Virus record (IMG/VR): IMGVR_UViG_3300028790_000001
Span: 1 to 40,548 of that record
Origin: a virus
DNA: 40,548 bases
Direction: 5' to 3' (one strand)
The notes under the pieces were generated by a model. The model saw nothing but the letters and a program-made list of their open reading frames with translations. It made no database searches and was not told the origin of the DNA. A program made the position numbers and the translations under genes. Positions 29,851-38,322 of this stretch are shown piece by piece (position 1 is the first letter of the stretch; each line of letters starts with the position of its first letter).

Positions 29851-30288
29851 CTACCGGGCTGGCCGGGTGTGGCCGTGCACCATGATCCCGAAGCGGTAGC
29901 CCGCCGCGCCGGTGGGTTCGTCAGGGTCGGCGACGATGGGCACGGTGGTGGTGACGGCGGTGATGACGACGTCGGTGTGGACCCAGGCGGGCATGGCCTG
30001 GAGTGCGGCGTAGGCGGTGCGGGCGAGGGTGGAGGCGGCGACGCCGTCGTTCTCGTCGGTGCCGTAGGCGGAGACCTGCAGGTGCGCGGTCTGGAGGTGG
30101 CCGTGGCGGTCGCTGGAGCGTTGGCCGACGAGGAGGATGCGCAGGGAGCGCCCGGAGCGGGGGAAGTTGGCGGGGAACCGGGTGGAGATGCGGGTGCCGG
30201 CGAGGTCGGTGACGCGGGGCATGGTGCGCAGGTAGCCGATGGTGAGGGCTTCGGCGTCGAAGGGGACCTCGACGGCCGGGGCGCTCAT
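29851..30288 (-). CDS. Tail terminator/completion protein
   Basis: 145 aa. Strand-helix pattern (RILLVGQRSSDRHGHLQTAH, LQVSAYGTDENDG, STLARTAYAALQAMP, YRFGIMVHGH) fits lambda gpU/HK97 gp-type tail terminators that cap the tube. Position directly before the tube gene supports it. ATG at 30288. Confidence 0.65.
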   Translation of the reverse strand: MSAPAVEVPFDAEALTIGYLRTMPRVTDLAGTRISTRFPANFPRSGRSLRILLVGQRSSDRHGHLQTAHLQVSAYGTDENDGVAASTLARTAYAALQAMPAWVHTDVVITAVTTTVPIVADPDEPTGAAGYRFGIMVHGHTRPAR

Positions 30289-30659
30289 GGGGCCTCGAGG
30301 CGCAGGCCCGCCGCCATGGCCGCGGGGCGCAGGAACGGGCGGGCGGCGCGGTTGCTGGTGCCGAATTCGTACCAGTGGCCCTTGAAGTTGAGGACCGACA
30401 CGCGCCCGTGCCAGCCGTCTTCGGTGAGGACGGGGGTGCCGCGGATGGAGGAGTGCAGGTCCTTGGGTGGGCCGGTCGGGTCGTCGGGGGCGAGGCGCGC
30501 CGCGTCGGCGGCGACCCGGCGGGCGGCTCTGGCCATGAGGTCGCGGCACTCCTCGCCGCGTTTCCATTCGTCGAAGAACCCGGGGGTGATGGCGACGCGC
30601 ATGGTGCCGATCTCACCGGTGGACACGAACCGGCCGGAGGAGTCCCGGTTCCCGGTCAC
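30285..30659 (-). CDS. HK97 gp10-like neck protein
   Basis: 124 aa. ARRVAADAARLAPDDPTGPP followed by DLHSSIRG and a C-terminal YEFGTSNRAARPFLRPA is the typical signature (a body with a 'GT..R.A.PFLRPA' end) of gp10-family head-tail joining proteins. GTG at 30659 overlaps the previous stop. Confidence 0.75.
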   Translation of the reverse strand: MTGNRDSSGRFVSTGEIGTMRVAITPGFFDEWKRGEECRDLMARAARRVAADAARLAPDDPTGPPKDLHSSIRGTPVLTEDGWHGRVSVLNFKGHWYEFGTSNRAARPFLRPAAMAAGLRLEAP

Positions 30660-30979
30660 GGGTTGACGACCTCGGCGGTGGCTTCGATGTGGTGGGGCCG
30701 GCGGCGGGTCTCCTCGATCGAGGGCCGGCCGCGCACCTCGAGCGTTTCGCCCCCATCGACGATGCGGTCGACGGCGGTGACCGGCGACCCGGGCGGGAAG
30801 TAGTAGACGTACGCGGCGGAGGAGAACCCGAGTGTGACCCGCTCGGCCGCGGACAGCAGCTCCCGCCGGGCCCGGATCCCCTCATGGGTGGCGGTGTCGG
30901 CGGTCGTCTCGTTGCCGTGGTCGTCGACGGCGCCGGGCGTGCGGGTGATGACGGTGACGGTCCGGTTGAACGGGATCAC
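30656..30979 (-). CDS. Head-tail stopper/joining protein
   Basis: 107 aa. A beta barrel-like chain (NRTVTVITRTPGAVDDHGNE, RRELLSAAERVTLGFSSAAY, GETLEVRGRPSIEE) in the position of SPP1 gp16/HK97-type stoppers, which close the portal after packaging. Overlaps at both ends by GTGA. Confidence 0.65.
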   Translation of the reverse strand: MIPFNRTVTVITRTPGAVDDHGNETTADTATHEGIRARRELLSAAERVTLGFSSAAYVYYFPPGSPVTAVDRIVDGGETLEVRGRPSIEETRRRPHHIEATAEVVNP

Positions 30980-31554
30980 CCGACGGCCCGCCGCCGGGTC
31001 GGGAGATCGGCGGTGAACCCTTCGAGGGCGAGCCAGTCCGCGGGCAGTAGCCCGATCCCGGCCGACTCGCCGGCCCTGGTCATGGACCATCGCCCGGTGC
31101 CCTCCTGTTTGATGCCCTCAGGGTTGTCGATGACGCGGGCCGCCATGCGCAGCACGACACCGGTGACGGCATCGGGCACCGCGGCGTAGCCGTGGTCGTA
31201 GGTGACCCGGTAGGCCCGGTAGCGGCGGGCCCAGCGGCCGGTGTCCATGCGGCGGATGATGCCGTGCTCGGACCACTCCCACAGCGTCGGGTCGACGGGC
31301 GCTTCGGCGGCGCCAGTGAGGTCGACGAGGGCGGTGACGGCGGTGACGGGGACCTCGGGGACCAACAGGGTGCGGGTGCCGTCACCGGAGATGACGACCT
31401 CGTCGTCGAGGACCTGGTCATACGTCTGGCCGGTGGCGGCGCGCACCTCGGCCGAAGCGAGGCGCAGGTAGAGCTCGGCGACCTCGGTGTCCCAGGCGTC
31501 GGGGGCGCCCATGAACGTGGCGAGCTCGTCGACGGTGGCGAGCGGTTCAGCCAT
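30976..31554 (-). CDS. Head-tail connector (adaptor)
   Basis: 192 aa. An N-terminal helical bundle (LATVDELATFMGAPD, AELYLRLASAEVRAATGQTY) and later VTYDHGYAAVPDAVTGVVLR are the usual landmarks of gp6/gp15-type connector proteins that dock on the portal. ATG at 31554 overlaps the upstream gene by eight bases. Confidence 0.75.
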   Translation of the reverse strand: MAEPLATVDELATFMGAPDAWDTEVAELYLRLASAEVRAATGQTYDQVLDDEVVISGDGTRTLLVPEVPVTAVTALVDLTGAAEAPVDPTLWEWSEHGIIRRMDTGRWARRYRAYRVTYDHGYAAVPDAVTGVVLRMAARVIDNPEGIKQEGTGRWSMTRAGESAGIGLLPADWLALEGFTADLPTRRRAVG

Positions 31555-32095
31555 GGCCGGGGTCCCTCGGTCGGCGCCGGCCGGTGTTCGGCGGCGGCGG
31601 GCGGCGCTTGTCGGCGGGGGCGTCGTCGGGCGGTGGGCCGGTGTGTTCCGGTTTCTCGACCGGATTCGAGGCGGGGCGGGGCGCGGGTTCGGGGACGGTG
31701 GCGGCGGCCAGCGCGGCGCCGGTGAGGGCTTCGAGGCGGACGAGCTCGTCGACGTCGAGGCGGGCTTCGACGCCGAGGCGCCAGGCGGCCACCGCGACCG
31801 GGTGGCCGCCGGCGGCTTCGGCCAGGGCGGCCAGGGTGGCGGTGCGGTCGAGGAAGGTGACGGCGCCGGCCGGTTCGTAGATGGGGGCGGGGGTGCCGCC
31901 GGTGAGGCCGAGGGCGGCGGCCTGGGCGTCGTCGGCGAGGATGTACCCGCCGGGCAGGCCGGTGGGGGACGGGTAGCGGCGGCGGGGACCACGGGCCACG
32001 GCGGGGACCTCCTCGAGGGCGGTTACGGCGCGCACCGGGGTCGTAGGCCCGCAGGCGTGGCCGGGTGTTCCGCAGATGGGGCAGTTGGCCGCCAT
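31547..32095 (-). CDS. Hypothetical protein with CCHC-like knuckle, 182 aa
   Basis: Starts CPICGTPGHAC (C-x2-C-x4-H-x-C), similar to a small zinc knuckle. The middle has a helix-rich domain (FLDRTATLAALAEAAGGHPV, VDELVRLEALTGAALAAATV), and the end is Pro/Arg-rich and disordered. It lies between capsid and connector, a common slot for small virion-associated proteins. Could contact DNA or RNA in the head; unproven. Confidence 0.65.
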   Translation of the reverse strand: MAANCPICGTPGHACGPTTPVRAVTALEEVPAVARGPRRRYPSPTGLPGGYILADDAQAAALGLTGGTPAPIYEPAGAVTFLDRTATLAALAEAAGGHPVAVAAWRLGVEARLDVDELVRLEALTGAALAAATVPEPAPRPASNPVEKPEHTGPPPDDAPADKRRPPPPNTGRRRPRDPGHG

Positions 32096-32109
32096 GGGTG
32101 GTTACGGTA

Positions 32110-32144
32110 CCGGGCCCCCGGTGGAGGAATGACCGGGGGCCCGG
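32110..32144 (-). terminator. Strong hairpin after the major capsid gene
   Basis: Perfect 13-bp inverted repeat (CCGGGCCCCCGGT and ACCGGGGGCCCGG) with a 9-base loop, between the capsid stop at 32161 and the next start at 32095. It lacks a U-tract, as is common in high-GC actinophages. It would reduce transcription beyond the capsid gene. Confidence 0.8.
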
Positions 32145-32160
32145 CCGGCCCGCCAGCCCC

Positions 32161-33489
32161 CTAGGCGGTGAGGTCGATGGTGGCGAACGCGAGGGGGCGG
32201 ATCACGCCGAACGCGGCGCGCATCTCGGCGAGGATGGCGACGAGGTTGCGGACGAAGAAGTCGGCGTGGCTGTCGGACACCTGGATGGCGGCCTGTTCAC
32301 GGTCCCAGAGCACGGCCTGGCGGAAGTTGCCGACGAGGCCGACACCGGGGGGCATGGCTTCGGCCTCGACCCGGGGCAGGCCCCAGACGGCGGGCTGGGC
32401 GTTGGGCGCCGCGGTGGGGCCACCGAAGTAGAAGTCGCCGTGCGTGTTGCGCAGCAGGTCGAGCTTCTCCATGTCGACCGGGTTGAGGAGGAACGCGGTG
32501 GGCACGGTGCGCCCGCCGATGCGCACGAGGGTGCGGGACCGGCGCAGCGTGGTGAGCAGGTCGGTGTCCCAGGCCTGGGCCTGCACGCCGGGGGTGTTGA
32601 GGATCCCCTCGAAGTTCTCGCCGGTGTTGTTGCCGGTGAGGATCTGGTCCTCGAGCTCCTCGGCGAGGCCGTAGCGCAGGAATTCGTCGATGAGGGTGCG
32701 GACCTGGCCGGCGTCGGACAGGGCCCGCTTGGTGGCGGGGATCCAGTGGGCGATCGTCTTCACGGTCGCCGACACCTTCTGCAGCGCGAGCCCGGACTCG
32801 GGCTTGCGGCCGCCGACGGCGGGCAGCACGGTGCCGCCGGTGCCGTCGCCGATCACGGCGGCCGAGGTCGCTTCGGGCACCGGGGAGGCGTTGTTCGTGA
32901 AGCCGGTGACCCGGGCGTACTCGATGGTGTCGGACTGGGTCTGGCCGGCGGTGACGAGGTCGGCGACGACGAGCGGGCGCGTGAACTGGCCGAGGCCGTC
33001 GACGAGGCCCCGCCAGTCGCGTTGCACGAGCGCGCCGCCGGAGGTGGGGGAGCCGCCGGTGATGAGGGCCTTGGCGCCATCGGCGTGCACGTCGGCCAGG
33101 CCGAAGCCGATGGCCGGGGACTGGATGCCCTTGGCGCCTTCGGGGACGCGGCCGTTGGGGAACCGGCCGATCCAGTCGACGAACGCGTCGGACTTGGTGA
33201 ACCGCTCGCCGAGCGTGTCGCCGGGGTGGCCACCGGTCGGGAGGCCGCCGTCCTTGGCGAGGTCGCCGACGGGCAGGCCGAGGGCGTTGACCTGGGCCAT
33301 GAGCTGGTCGTCGCCGTCGAGGACGGCGATCTGGTCATGCGCGGCCTTGGCGGCGTCGAGGTGGGTCTTCACGGTGGTGCGTTCGGCGTCGGTGAAGTCG
33401 CGGCCGGCGGCTTCGGTGGCGGCGGCCAGGTCGCGGGCGGCCTTGAGGTGGCGGCCCTTCTCGTTGTTCAGGTCATCACGACGGGACAT
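32161..33489 (-). CDS. Major capsid protein, HK97 fold
   Basis: 442 aa. Coiled N-terminal scaffold-like delta domain (residues 1-75, DLNNEKGRHLKAARDLAAAT), then the HK97 core: FTRPLVVADLVTAGQTQSDT, a P-loop/axial part (KTIAHWIPATKRALSDAGQV), LRYGLAEELEDQILTGNNTG and the C-terminal QVSDSHADFFVRNLVAILAE. ATG at 33489 has GGAGGT seven bases upstream. The delta domain is expected to be removed by the protease encoded upstream. Confidence 0.92.
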   Translation of the reverse strand: MSRRDDLNNEKGRHLKAARDLAAATEAAGRDFTDAERTTVKTHLDAAKAAHDQIAVLDGDDQLMAQVNALGLPVGDLAKDGGLPTGGHPGDTLGERFTKSDAFVDWIGRFPNGRVPEGAKGIQSPAIGFGLADVHADGAKALITGGSPTSGGALVQRDWRGLVDGLGQFTRPLVVADLVTAGQTQSDTIEYARVTGFTNNASPVPEATSAAVIGDGTGGTVLPAVGGRKPESGLALQKVSATVKTIAHWIPATKRALSDAGQVRTLIDEFLRYGLAEELEDQILTGNNTGENFEGILNTPGVQAQAWDTDLLTTLRRSRTLVRIGGRTVPTAFLLNPVDMEKLDLLRNTHGDFYFGGPTAAPNAQPAVWGLPRVEAEAMPPGVGLVGNFRQAVLWDREQAAIQVSDSHADFFVRNLVAILAEMRAAFGVIRPLAFATIDLTA

Positions 33490-33514
33490 CTGGGGGACCT
33501 CCAGGAGGAGCGGT

Positions 33515-34375
33515 TCAGGAGAGCTCGAGGACGTCGAGCTCGAGGAGGGCGCGGGTGGCCTCTCCTGTGGAACCGGGTCCGGGGTCCTCCGCGTTGCCGT
33601 CCTCCGGCCCGTTGCCTTGACCCTCGTCGGGTTCCTCGGCCGGGCTGTCGGGGCGGTCCTCCGCGTTGCCGTCGTCACCGGGAGTGGGTTCGTCGGGAAC
33701 GCTACCGGCCGGGGCGGTGAGCTCGGCGCGATGGCCCTCGATGCGCTCGGCGAGCTCGTCGGCGCCGAGGAGGCGCAGGTCCTCGAGCACGTTGTCGATG
33801 AGCACGTCGGCGTCGACGGTGGCGCCGGCCTTGGCGCCGCGGGACAGGAGCGTGGTGAGCGGGTTGGCGCCCTTGAGGGTGGGGCCGACTTCGAGCAGGT
33901 CGAGGGCCTTGAGCTCATAGACGGTGTCCTCGTCGTTCCATGCGCCGTCGACGACGTCGTAGGCGAAGGAGAACTCGCGCAGCGATCGGCGGGAGAGGAG
34001 CTCGGCGACCCGGCCGGCGTAGGAACGGGGGTCGAGGACGTCGAGGGCCATCTTCACCCAGAGGCCGCCGTTCTTGCGGACATCGGTAGGCAGGCGCCGG
34101 TCGCCGGCGGGGCGTTCCTCCGCCGCGGTGACGGTGCCGAGGTGCGCTTCGAGGGTGTCCCACTGGTGGGAGAAAATGACCGGGATGGGATCCCCGGACT
34201 TCTCCCAGGCGGCGAGGGAGTCGGCGAACGCGCCGGGGAGGATCTTGTCGCCGTGCAGGTCGGTGTTGGAGAACACGGCGACGATGGCCTCGTAGACGCC
34301 GGGGCCTTCGGCGGGCAGCGCCTTGAACCCGTGGAGCGGGAGCGACTTGCGGCGGTGGGCGAGCGCGGGGGGCAT
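33515..34375 (-). CDS. Prohead protease (S78 family)
   Basis: 286 aa. Catalytic residues are visible: His70 in PVIFSHQWDT and the Ser in SLREFSFAYDV (Ser136). The fold beginning AIVAVFSNTDLHGDKILPGA is typical. Residues 215-275 are acidic and Pro/Gly-rich, possibly scaffold-like and released by self-cleavage. ATG at 34375 with GGAG upstream. Confidence 0.9.
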   Translation of the reverse strand: MPPALAHRRKSLPLHGFKALPAEGPGVYEAIVAVFSNTDLHGDKILPGAFADSLAAWEKSGDPIPVIFSHQWDTLEAHLGTVTAAEERPAGDRRLPTDVRKNGGLWVKMALDVLDPRSYAGRVAELLSRRSLREFSFAYDVVDGAWNDEDTVYELKALDLLEVGPTLKGANPLTTLLSRGAKAGATVDADVLIDNVLEDLRLLGADELAERIEGHRAELTAPAGSVPDEPTPGDDGNAEDRPDSPAEEPDEGQGNGPEDGNAEDPGPGSTGEATRALLELDVLELS

Positions 34376-34385
34376 GGCGTGCTCC

Positions 34386-36449
34386 TCAGTCGGTGGTGAA
34401 GTCGAGGACGCAGGTGCATCCGGCGGTGTCGTCAGGACCGAGGACGGGGTCGCCGGGCCACGCCGCGCCGTTGGAGAACTCGGTGCCGAGCCGCACGGTT
34501 TCGCCGTCCATCTCGGGGTGCCGGGAGTTGGCGGAGGTGACGACCCAGACCTTCGAGCGGACCCCGGCCTGGGCGGCGCCATCCGCGAGGGAGAAGTTCC
34601 CGACGGCGGTCGAGCGGGTGGCGGCGATCTGGACGGCGCGCACGGCGACGGCCAGGGCGAACACGGCCCGGGCCCGGTCGAGCGGGCCCGGTGGTTCGGT
34701 GCCGGGCCCGGCGTCGAGGTCCTCGTCGTCGAGTTCGGCGAGCTCGTCGTCGCTCAGCTCGTCGAGGTCGCCGGCGGCTTTGGTGCGGGCCTTGATCCCG
34801 GTGACCGCGGCGTTGACCTGGGCGAGGGTGGTGGCCTCGATCTTCTCCGCGGCGATGCGGGCGTTGGTGGTGAGCCACCCGATGGCCAGGTCAGGGTCGT
34901 AGTCGGCGCCGAACCGGCCCGCGGCGTGCTGGCCGAGTTCGGCGTTGGCGGTGAGCGCGACGCGCAGCAGGTCGGTGGCGAGCTCGCGGGTCCACCGGTC
35001 TGGGTCGGCGCCGGCGAACGCGTCGGTGACGGAGCGTTCGGTGCCGAGCGCGGCGAGCACGGCGGAACCCTGTCGCCGGAAATGCGATGCCAGAACCCGG
35101 GCGTGCGCGGGGTCCCATTTGCGGACCTCGACCCGCGCGGCTTCGGCGGCCGGGCGGGCGGCGGCCTTGTACCGCCGGGCCGATGCCCCGTTGTCGGGCC
35201 CGGCGGCGGGTTCGATGGGGGCGGTGTCGCGGGGGGAGGCGAGGCCGCCGACGAGGACGTTGAGGGGCGTGACAAGCTCGTCGCCGCCGTCGAGGGCGGG
35301 CAGGTTGTCGCGGGCGCGCATCTCGTTGCGGGTCATCCACGGCGCCCCCACCGCGGTGCTCGCCGCCGCGGCGCGTTTCTCGAACGACCCGCGCAGCTTC
35401 TCCTCGAGGTTGAACTCCAGGTACACGTCGGCGGTGTCGGCCAGGGCGGGAAGGAGTTGGAGCTCGAGGTCCTCGGTCAGCAAGTCGAGCCACGGCCCGA
35501 ACGTGTCCGAGTAGAGGCTGACGTGCTGTTCGTCCATGTTGGCGAAGTTGGTTTGCTCCAGGATCCCCACGAACGCCGGGGGGATCCCGTACTGGGAGGC
35601 CACCTCTTCACGGCTCAGCTTGCGGGCCCCGAGGTACTGGGCTTCTTCGGGGGAGAACGCCGCGGGCTTGTAGGTCATGCCGTCTTCGAGGATCGGCGTT
35701 TCGCCTTCGCGGCCACCGCCGGCGGCGAACGCCGAGGTCCACCCGTCGGTGAACCGGGCCCTCGCCGTATCGGACCAGCGGGCCCCGGAGGGCCGTTCGA
35801 TGACGCCGGACATGCGCGCCGCGCCCGACCAGAACTGTTGGCGCCATTCTCCGCTCGCCATTTCCTCGGCGAGGATGAGGCGGAGCGCCTCAAGTGGTGA
35901 GCACCCTTGGCGGGGATCGTCCAAGTTGTGGCCGTGGATGTGCACCACGTCGGCGGCGGGGAAGTCGATGGGGCCCCGGGCGCTGGTCGTGACCCGGTAG
36001 TAGTCCGCGGCGAGCCACGACTGGCCGACGGGTTGCACCCATTGCGGGGGCAGGCGGAACAGCACGATCTTCGCCGGGTCGATCGGGTTCTTCGCTATGA
36101 GGACGTAGGCGTCGTCGAACACGGCGAGGTCCTCGACCATGGCCCGCACGAACCGGTGCCGGGTGGTGCGGGGGTTCGGCTGGCGGATGAGCTCGGCGAC
36201 GGGATGGCCGCCGGGCAGGCGGGTTCGTTCGGTGTCGGACAGCCGGCGGTAGGCGTGCAGACCCAGTTGGGCGATGTTGCGCCCGAGGAACCGGGTGACG
36301 AGCCGCACGTTGGGTTGGCGCCGGTAGAGCTCGGCGTAGGTGAGGGTGCGCCCGGCGTAGGTGGTGATCCCGGTGGGCGCGGCGGTCGACCATTCCCAGG
36401 GTGGGCGGTCGAGGCCGACGATGGCCCCCGCGGACTGCAGGACGGCCAC
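34386..36449 (-). CDS. Portal protein fused to MuF-like minor head protein
   Basis: 687 aa. Residues 1-400 are an HK97-type portal (RQPNVRLVTRFLGRNIAQLG, DVVHIHGHNLDDPRQGCSPL, EEVASQYGIPPAFVGILEQT). From about residue 430 a second region follows, ending with SANSRHPEMDGETVRLGTEF and DDTAGCTCVLDF, the landmarks of MuF/gp7-type head morphogenesis domains. The two are separate genes in many phages; here they form one frame with an acidic linker (DELSDDELAELDDEDLD). GTG at 36449. Confidence 0.85.
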   Translation of the reverse strand: MAVLQSAGAIVGLDRPPWEWSTAAPTGITTYAGRTLTYAELYRRQPNVRLVTRFLGRNIAQLGLHAYRRLSDTERTRLPGGHPVAELIRQPNPRTTRHRFVRAMVEDLAVFDDAYVLIAKNPIDPAKIVLFRLPPQWVQPVGQSWLAADYYRVTTSARGPIDFPAADVVHIHGHNLDDPRQGCSPLEALRLILAEEMASGEWRQQFWSGAARMSGVIERPSGARWSDTARARFTDGWTSAFAAGGGREGETPILEDGMTYKPAAFSPEEAQYLGARKLSREEVASQYGIPPAFVGILEQTNFANMDEQHVSLYSDTFGPWLDLLTEDLELQLLPALADTADVYLEFNLEEKLRGSFEKRAAAASTAVGAPWMTRNEMRARDNLPALDGGDELVTPLNVLVGGLASPRDTAPIEPAAGPDNGASARRYKAAARPAAEAARVEVRKWDPAHARVLASHFRRQGSAVLAALGTERSVTDAFAGADPDRWTRELATDLLRVALTANAELGQHAAGRFGADYDPDLAIGWLTTNARIAAEKIEATTLAQVNAAVTGIKARTKAAGDLDELSDDELAELDDEDLDAGPGTEPPGPLDRARAVFALAVAVRAVQIAATRSTAVGNFSLADGAAQAGVRSKVWVVTSANSRHPEMDGETVRLGTEFSNGAAWPGDPVLGPDDTAGCTCVLDFTTD

Positions 36450-36451
36450 GT

Positions 36452-36748
36452 CTACCAGGCTCGGATGCCGGCCGCGGGCGGCGGGGGCAGCGGCGGCAGC
36501 GAGGAGGAGAGGGGCCGGTTGTCGACCGGGAGCACCTGGACGAACTCGACGTTGGCGGTTTCGACGATGGCTTCGCCGTCGACGGGGACCGGGTCGTGGT
36601 TCTCCTCGAGGTACTCGGCGGCCTTGAGGACGAGGAGCCCGTCGCCGGACGCCCAGAGCACCCCACGGAGCGCGGCCCCGGACTTGAGGGGGATGAGGAC
36701 CCGCCGGCGTTCTACCTCCGAGAGGAGCGTCCTGTCCCGGCGTCCCAT
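36452..36748 (-). CDS. Sm-like small protein upstream of portal, 98 aa
   Basis: ATG at 36748. The strand pattern VLIPLKSGAALRGVLWASGD, LLVLKAAEYLEE, and DGEAIVETANVEFVQVLP resembles an Sm/LSm barrel (short strands, a Gly after the third strand, a terminal strand with VQVL). This is a fold impression. The tail is Pro-rich. It lies two bases upstream of the portal gene and is probably co-translated. Confidence 0.6.
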   Translation of the reverse strand: MGRRDRTLLSEVERRRVLIPLKSGAALRGVLWASGDGLLVLKAAEYLEENHDPVPVDGEAIVETANVEFVQVLPVDNRPLSSSLPPLPPPPAAGIRAW

Positions 36749-36786
36749 GGGCCTGACGCTACCGTCCCGGCGGGCGCGGTCCGTGG

Positions 36787-37248
36787 TTAGGTGCGTCGGG
36801 TGCGTGCTCGTAGTTCGAGCTCGGCCCGGTCCGGCACCGGGCCACCGGCTTCGGCGAGGACGTTGTAGGCGGCGATCAGGGCTTCGAGGGCGGGCAGCTC
36901 CAGGGAGGCGAGCAGGAACCGGCGGAGCTGGCGGCGGTCCCCGATGATCGACACGGACGCTTCGGGCGGATCGGCGTGCAGGGCGAGGACCTCGGCGTAG
37001 GCGCCGTCGTAGCGGCCGCCGCCGTGGATCCGGACCCGGTCGCCGATGCGTAGCCCGCGGTGGTTGCGGAAGCGGCGCAGCGCGGCGTTGGCCACGGCCT
37101 GCAGGGCGCCGTCGAGCAGGGCCCGCTCGGGTGGCCGCTCGACGCCGTGGGGTTCGTCGGGGCGGCGGATGTTGTGCTCGGCGAGGCGGTGCGCGGCGAC
37201 GAGGTCGCCGGCCAGGGCGACGAGCGGGTCCTCGGCGCGCGCGGTCAT
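36787..37248 (-). CDS. Hypothetical protein with SH3/KOW-like segment, 153 aa
   Basis: ATG at 37248 overlaps the previous stop (ATGA); ATG 37254 is an alternative. N-terminal helices (LVALAGDLVAAHRLAEHNIR), then GLRIGDRVRIHGGGRYDGAY like a KOW/SH3 strand pair, then helices (LRRFLLASLELPALEALIAA). Between the winged-helix gene and the portal; function unknown. Confidence 0.65.
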   Translation of the reverse strand: MTARAEDPLVALAGDLVAAHRLAEHNIRRPDEPHGVERPPERALLDGALQAVANAALRRFRNHRGLRIGDRVRIHGGGRYDGAYAEVLALHADPPEASVSIIGDRRQLRRFLLASLELPALEALIAAYNVLAEAGGPVPDRAELELRARTRRT

Positions 37249-38216
37249 GGCCATCGGTCGTCACCGGCGTCGCCGCCTTCGAGGTCGACCAGGTCGGGCG
37301 CGGCGGCCGCCGCCCGACGTTCGGCCCGGTTCGTCCGTTCCCGCCGGGCGAGCGCTTCGAGGGCGGAGGCGTCGCCGGCGAGCTTCGCCCGGGCGGCGGC
37401 GACGGCGGTCCACACGGCGGCGGTTCTGGCGGTGTGGCGGGCTTCGGGTTCGACGGCCGCGTAGGCGGCGGGTCGGGGCGGGGGTGGGCCGAGGCGGGCG
37501 AGGCGGGCCATGAGCGCCCCGATGGGCGACACCGCGGTGTCGAGCTCGCGGGCCAGGGCGGTGGCCCGGATCGCGGCCGGGTGCCAGCCGAGCGCTTCGA
37601 GCTCGTCGAGGAGAGCGGCGAGGCGTCGGCGCTGGTACTTCGACGGCGCGGGCAGCTTCCCCCCCGCTTCGGCCAGGAGCTCGTCCACAGGGTCGCGGGG
37701 TGGCGGGGAGGGGGGTACGTCTGAACCAAGGTCTAGAGCGGGTGAATGCCCTGGTCGCTCGCGCGAATCCTGAGCACTTTTTCGCGCGGAATTCGCGCGA
37801 GCGACCGGGACGGGCTCGGCGTTGTCCACAGGCTCGGGCGGGACGAAGCCGTGGACGACGTGGCCGTAGCAGACGACCTCGACCAGGCCCTCGCCGCGGC
37901 CCCGACCGAAGTGGCAGGCGATGAGCCCGGCGGCCTCGAGGCGGTGGCGCAGCTTGATGGCGGTGTTGGGCGACACACCCCAGAGGACGCCGAGGTCGCG
38001 GCCGGTGGTGATGAGGGTCCCGGTGCGCCAGTCGGCGTAGAGGATCAGCTCGAGGAGGGCGGCCCGCTCGACGAGGTCGAGGCCCGCCGCCCGGGCCACG
38101 GTGTTCAGGGCGTCGGGGATGACCTGTACGAACCGGGGGGTCCGCCGCCATGTGACATGGGCCGGGGCCGGTTCGTCGGTTTGTGCCGCGGTGGGAAGGG
38201 TGGCGGCTGTTACCAT
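37245..38216 (-). CDS. Winged-helix protein, candidate replication initiator or regulator
   Basis: 323 aa. Residues 45-105 contain a winged helix (ERAALLELILYADWRTGTLI, LGVLWGVSPNTAIKLRHRLE, AAGLIACHFGRG). The middle (130-170) is basic and disordered and encoded by DNA with a long inverted repeat. The C-terminal half has repeated helices (LAALLDELEALGWHPAAIRA). ATG at 38216 with AAGGA five bases upstream. An initiator with the origin inside its own gene, as in lambda O, is one reading; a transcription factor is another. Confidence 0.6.
   Translation of the reverse strand: MVTAATLPTAAQTDEPAPAHVTWRRTPRFVQVIPDALNTVARAAGLDLVERAALLELILYADWRTGTLITTGRDLGVLWGVSPNTAIKLRHRLEAAGLIACHFGRGRGEGLVEVVCYGHVVHGFVPPEPVDNAEPVPVARANSARKSAQDSRERPGHSPALDLGSDVPPSPPPRDPVDELLAEAGGKLPAPSKYQRRRLAALLDELEALGWHPAAIRATALARELDTAVSPIGALMARLARLGPPPPRPAAYAAVEPEARHTARTAAVWTAVAAARAKLAGDASALEALARRERTNRAERRAAAAAPDLVDLEGGDAGDDRWP
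37753..37806. repeat. 16-bp inverted repeat with iteron-like TTCGCGCG copies
   Basis: Perfect arms GGTCGCTCGCGCGAAT (37753-37768) and ATTCGCGCGAGCGACC (37791-37806), with a 22-base centre containing CTTTTTCGCGCG. Thus TTCGCGCG occurs three times here in alternating orientation, and once more at 38312-38319 upstream of the gene. It lies inside the winged-helix gene and has an AT-rich spot, features expected of a phage origin. Confidence 0.6.
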
Positions 38217-38234
38217 GAGGTCCTTCTTTCAGTT

Positions 38235-38284
38235 AAGGAACCGCCATCCCTTTCGCCGGCTAAGCATCGGGGGTGGCGGTTCTT
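38235..38284 (-). terminator. Hairpin between membrane gene and winged-helix gene
   Basis: Twelve-base stem AACCGCCA(T)CCC / GGG(G)TGGCGGTT with one G-T pair, extended by AAG/CTT, around an 18-base loop. It sits downstream of the stop at 38323 and 19 bases upstream of the ATG at 38216. It could terminate the terL-side transcript or act as an attenuator in the leader of the winged-helix gene. Confidence 0.6.
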
Positions 38285-38322
38285 CGCGTCTGAGGTCGAA
38301 GGACCATGAGATTCGCGCGGCT

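Noticed and set aside
32065-33720. 551-codon plus-strand frame opposite the capsid gene
   Set aside because: Mirror of the capsid coding sequence; no start signals or recognisable protein features.
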